A program made the translations under genes and the position numbers. A DNA stretch of 64,000 nucleotides, taken from NCBI RefSeq assembly GCF_018614525.1, contig NZ_JAGGOL010000072.1, positions 18,947 through 82,946 on the forward strand, given 5' to 3'. This document shows, one piece after another, positions 62,013-64,000 of the stretch (position 1 is its first letter; each line of letters opens with the position of its first letter). This stretch comes from Streptomyces sp. ISL-11 (GTDB lineage: Bacteria > Actinomycetota > Actinomycetes > Streptomycetales > Streptomycetaceae). Below the pieces are notes generated by a model, which saw only the letters and a list, made by a program, of their open reading frames with translations, was not told the origin of the DNA and searched no databases.

Positions 62013-62810
62013 TCACCGCCCCGTGAAGAAGTCCCGCACCCGGCGCCGGGCGCGGCGTTCCGTCGGGTAGTCGGGGTCGTCCCTGTCGTCGTCCGGGCCC
62101 CGGAGGACGGTCCAGCTGACGGCGGAGACGGCCGGTTCCAGGGAGAGGCGGCTGACGGCCTCCTCCAGGAGGCTGTCGTCGCGCCGTTCGGTGGTGAGGT
62201 CGGCGGCCACGGTCACCTTGCCCGGCGTGTCCGCGTCGCGGCTGTGGACCGAGCGCAGGCGGAAGCCGGGGCGGACGAGGGTCTGGACGACGAGGGTGCG
62301 CACGTGCGCCTCCTCGGGCTCGGTGCAGACGGCCTCGAAGTGGTAGTCGGTGGCGACCTCGGCACCGCCGTGCGGGCCGCGGTCGAGCCCCCGGGCGACC
62401 GGGCGCAGCAGGGTGTTCGCGCCGACGACGCCGACCGTGCCGAGCGCGGCGACCACGTACAGGCCGGTGCCGGCGAGGGCGCCGACGGCGGCGGAACACC
62501 ACAGGGTGGCGGCGGTGTTGAGGCCGCGGATGCTCAGGCCGTCGCGCATGATGACGCCCGCGCCGAGGAAGCCGATGCCGGAGACGATCTGGGCGGCGAC
62601 GCGCGAACCGTCGTAGCCGGCCGTGCTGGTCGCGGCGGCGAACCCGTACTGCGAGAGCAGGACGAAGAGGGCCGAGCCGGCGGCGACCAGCGCGTTGGTG
62701 CGCAGTCCCGCCATGCGGGCACGCCACTGGCGCTCCAGGCCGATGATCGCACCGAAGCCCAGTCCGGCGGCGATGTTGGCCGCCATGTGCCACTCGTGGA
62801 CGGTGACCAT
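62013..62810 (-). CDS. MgtC/SapB-family membrane protein
   Basis: A 265-residue protein. Four or five N-terminal helices carry the MgtC signature GFGAIIGLERQWRARMAGLR with TNALVAAGSALFVLL and GIGFLGAGVIMRDGLSIRGL, then NTAATLWCSAAVGALAGTGL. A C-terminal ACT-like cytoplasmic domain of about 110 residues follows (YHFEAVCTEPEEAHVRTLVV). MgtC proteins affect Mg2+ homeostasis, ATP synthase and intramacrophage survival in pathogens; in soil bacteria the role is unclear. ATG 62810 has GAGGA upstream. Confidence 0.9.
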   Translation of the reverse strand: MVTVHEWHMAANIAAGLGFGAIIGLERQWRARMAGLRTNALVAAGSALFVLLSQYGFAAATSTAGYDGSRVAAQIVSGIGFLGAGVIMRDGLSIRGLNTAATLWCSAAVGALAGTGLYVVAALGTVGVVGANTLLRPVARGLDRGPHGGAEVATDYHFEAVCTEPEEAHVRTLVVQTLVRPGFRLRSVHSRDADTPGKVTVAADLTTERRDDSLLEEAVSRLSLEPAVSAVSWTVLRGPDDDRDDPDYPTERRARRRVRDFFTGR

Positions 62811-62956
62811 GTCTCCTCGTTCCCTCCTCCTCGCGCACGGCAGGAATGAAACATGTGAATAAGGTCGAAATGCCACCTTCGGTAACCAGCGTGCCATAGG
62901 ACATCGAACCGCCCTGTCATCGGCGGGACCCGTCGACGGCGTGCGAAGGTCGCACC

Positions 62957-63958
62957 ATGGACGAGGACCGAACGCGTGCCGAGCGGCCGCCCGGCGGGCG
63001 GCGGCGGTTCGGCCGGTGGTGCGCCGGGGTGCTCCTGACCCCGGTGACGGTGGTGCTGGTGTGCCGGGCCTGCGGCGTGGACGGCGTCACACCGGTGCCC
63101 CAACTCCTGGCGTTCCTGCCGTGGTCGCTCGTCCCCGCGGCCCTGGCCCTGGTCCTCTCGGCGGGCTCGCGCTGGCCGGTCGGGTGCGCGTGGGGCGTGC
63201 TCGCGGTCGTCGTCACGGGGCTCTTCCTGCGCCCGTACGGGGCTGGCGCGCCGCCGGCCGCGGACCCCGCCGGGACGCGGCTGCGCGTCCTGACCGCCAA
63301 CGTGGAGTTCGGCGGCGCGACCGCGAGCCTGCTGAAGCTGCTGCGGAGCGAACGGCCGGACCTGGTCTCGGTGCAGGAGTGCGCGCCCGCCGTGTGCGGG
63401 GCCGCCCTCGACCGCGCGGAGGTCCGGGCGGCGTACCCGTACCGGCGGATCACCGGCGGCGGCCGGGCGCAGGCGTCGGCGATCCTCAGCCGGTACCCGC
63501 TGGAGCGGGACGGCGAGGTGCCCGGCACCCTCGCGATGCCCCGGACGGTGGTGCGGATCGGTGCGGCGCGGCTGCGGTTCCAGGTGGCGCACCCCATGCC
63601 GCCGGTGCCGGGCGGGGTCGCGGTGTGGCGGCGCGAGCTGGGCCGCCTCCGGACGATGGCGGCGGGCCGCGGCACGGTGCCGACCGTCATCGCGGGCGAC
63701 TTCAACGCCTCGCGGGACCACGCGGCGTTCCGCGCCGTGCTGGACACGGGGGTGCGCGACTGCGCCGCCGTGCTGGGCGCGGCGCGCACGCCGACGTGGC
63801 CGGCGCGGTGGGCACGGGTGGGTGTGCAGATCGACCATGTGCTGGTCAGTGCCGCGCTGGTACCGCGCGCCGCGCGCTTCCGTGACCTGGCGGGGAGCGA
63901 CCACCGGGCGGTGGTGGTCGACACGGTGCTGCTTCGCCATGCGGCGGGCGGGTCTTAG
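62957..63958 (+). CDS. Endonuclease/exonuclease/phosphatase (EEP) family membrane-anchored protein
   Basis: A 333-residue protein. Three N-terminal membrane helices (VLLTPVTVVLVCRACGVDGV; WSLVPAALALVLSAG; GCAWGVLAVVVTGLFLRPYG) precede an EEP domain: RVLTANVEFGG, LVSVQECAP with the metal Glu, VIAGDFNASRDH, VQIDHVLVS and SDHRAVVVDTVL. All catalytic residues are present. The active domain would face outside the membrane. It could be a phosphodiesterase acting on lipids or nucleic acids. Divergent from mgtC. Confidence 0.87.
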   Translation: MDEDRTRAERPPGGRRRFGRWCAGVLLTPVTVVLVCRACGVDGVTPVPQLLAFLPWSLVPAALALVLSAGSRWPVGCAWGVLAVVVTGLFLRPYGAGAPPAADPAGTRLRVLTANVEFGGATASLLKLLRSERPDLVSVQECAPAVCGAALDRAEVRAAYPYRRITGGGRAQASAILSRYPLERDGEVPGTLAMPRTVVRIGAARLRFQVAHPMPPVPGGVAVWRRELGRLRTMAAGRGTVPTVIAGDFNASRDHAAFRAVLDTGVRDCAAVLGAARTPTWPARWARVGVQIDHVLVSAALVPRAARFRDLAGSDHRAVVVDTVLLRHAAGGS

Positions 63959-63960
63959 AC

Positions 63961-64000
63961 GGTGCCCGGTCTTCGGCTGCGGGCCGTCTTGCCGCCTGCG
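63961..64000. repeat. Dispersed intergenic module at the right edge
   Basis: GGTGCCCGGTCTTCGGCTGC then GGGCCGTCTTGCCGCC is nearly identical to the reverse complement of 33570-33613 and shares its core with 27029-27070. It follows an EEP gene stop by 3 bp and continues beyond the window. Confidence 0.75.

Noticed and set aside
1..64000. tRNA or rRNA genes, and an attachment site in a tRNA
   Set aside because: I found no cloverleaf-like sequence or GGTTCGAATCC-type T-loop, including around the 42.5-kb island border.

Overview
The window is very G+C-rich, with G/C-ending codons, ATG/GTG starts, GGAGG-type ribosome sites, and actinomycete families throughout (SAV_915, DUF6126, DUF6243, DUF5955, RNase Sa, Streptomyces papain inhibitor). 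It looks like a Streptomyces chromosome segment. Everything here is read from sequence; no database search was possible.

Layout. 1-7.9 kb: a cut-off GntR regulator, a LysE exporter, a P450, a secreted beta-helix protein, a secreted RNase, an XRE-cupin regulator with its DUF6126 partner, a TenA-like protein and a GNAT acetyltransferase. 7.9-32.4 kb: a purine/ureide catabolic locus in three blocks. Block one is allantoicase, allantoinase, the divergent IclR regulator AllR, a MobA-like nucleotidyltransferase and malate synthase. Block two is a YfcC-type permease, a purine permease, 8-oxoguanine deaminase, urate oxidase, UraH, UraD, an HTH regulator and a small partner. Block three is hydroxypyruvate isomerase, tartronate semialdehyde reductase and a glyoxylate carboligase-like enzyme. 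Blocks one and two are separated by a 4.7-kb graveyard of IS30, IS4, IS5 and IS701 remnants and truncated element genes (14.4-19.1 kb). 32.6-42.5 kb: a zinc-ribbon/Mrr-like protein, two acyl-CoA synthetases with a divergent GAF-LuxR regulator, a LysA paralogue, an AlkZ-like glycosylase and CorA. 42.6-49.1 kb: an accessory island with a 1207-residue CHAT protease overlapping a 222-residue unknown, with a near-identical repeat at each side. 49.2-55 kb: GH19 chitinase, papain-type protease inhibitor, DUF2975/XRE pair, amino acid permease and stress-type small proteins. 55.2-61.5 kb: an NHLM-type peptide-export cluster (two ABC proteins, one with a C39 peptidase, plus an HlyD adaptor) with a cysteine-free double-glycine precursor. 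The right end has MgtC and an EEP phosphatase/nuclease.

How it works together. 8-oxoguanine deaminase and the permease feed urate to Uox, UraH and UraD, giving allantoin. AllB and Alc convert allantoin to ureidoglycolate, and the resulting glyoxylate goes to malate (AceB) or, via Gcl, Hyi and GlxR, to glycerate. A shared 15-bp imperfect palindrome (TTCC-N7-GAA type) occurs upstream of allR/allB, aceB and hyi. A second 17-bp element (TCAAC-N5-GTTGAA core) occurs upstream of allB and uraD. These are candidate regulon operators.

Cautions. Four otherwise well-preserved genes (1.4, 5.8, 6.7 and 49.2 kb) carry five simple frameshifts, so sequence error is as likely as real decay. The main candidates for undescribed biology are the CHAT operon, the cysteine-free exported peptide, and a Gcl homologue that keeps the canonical glutamate that E. 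coli Gcl lacks.
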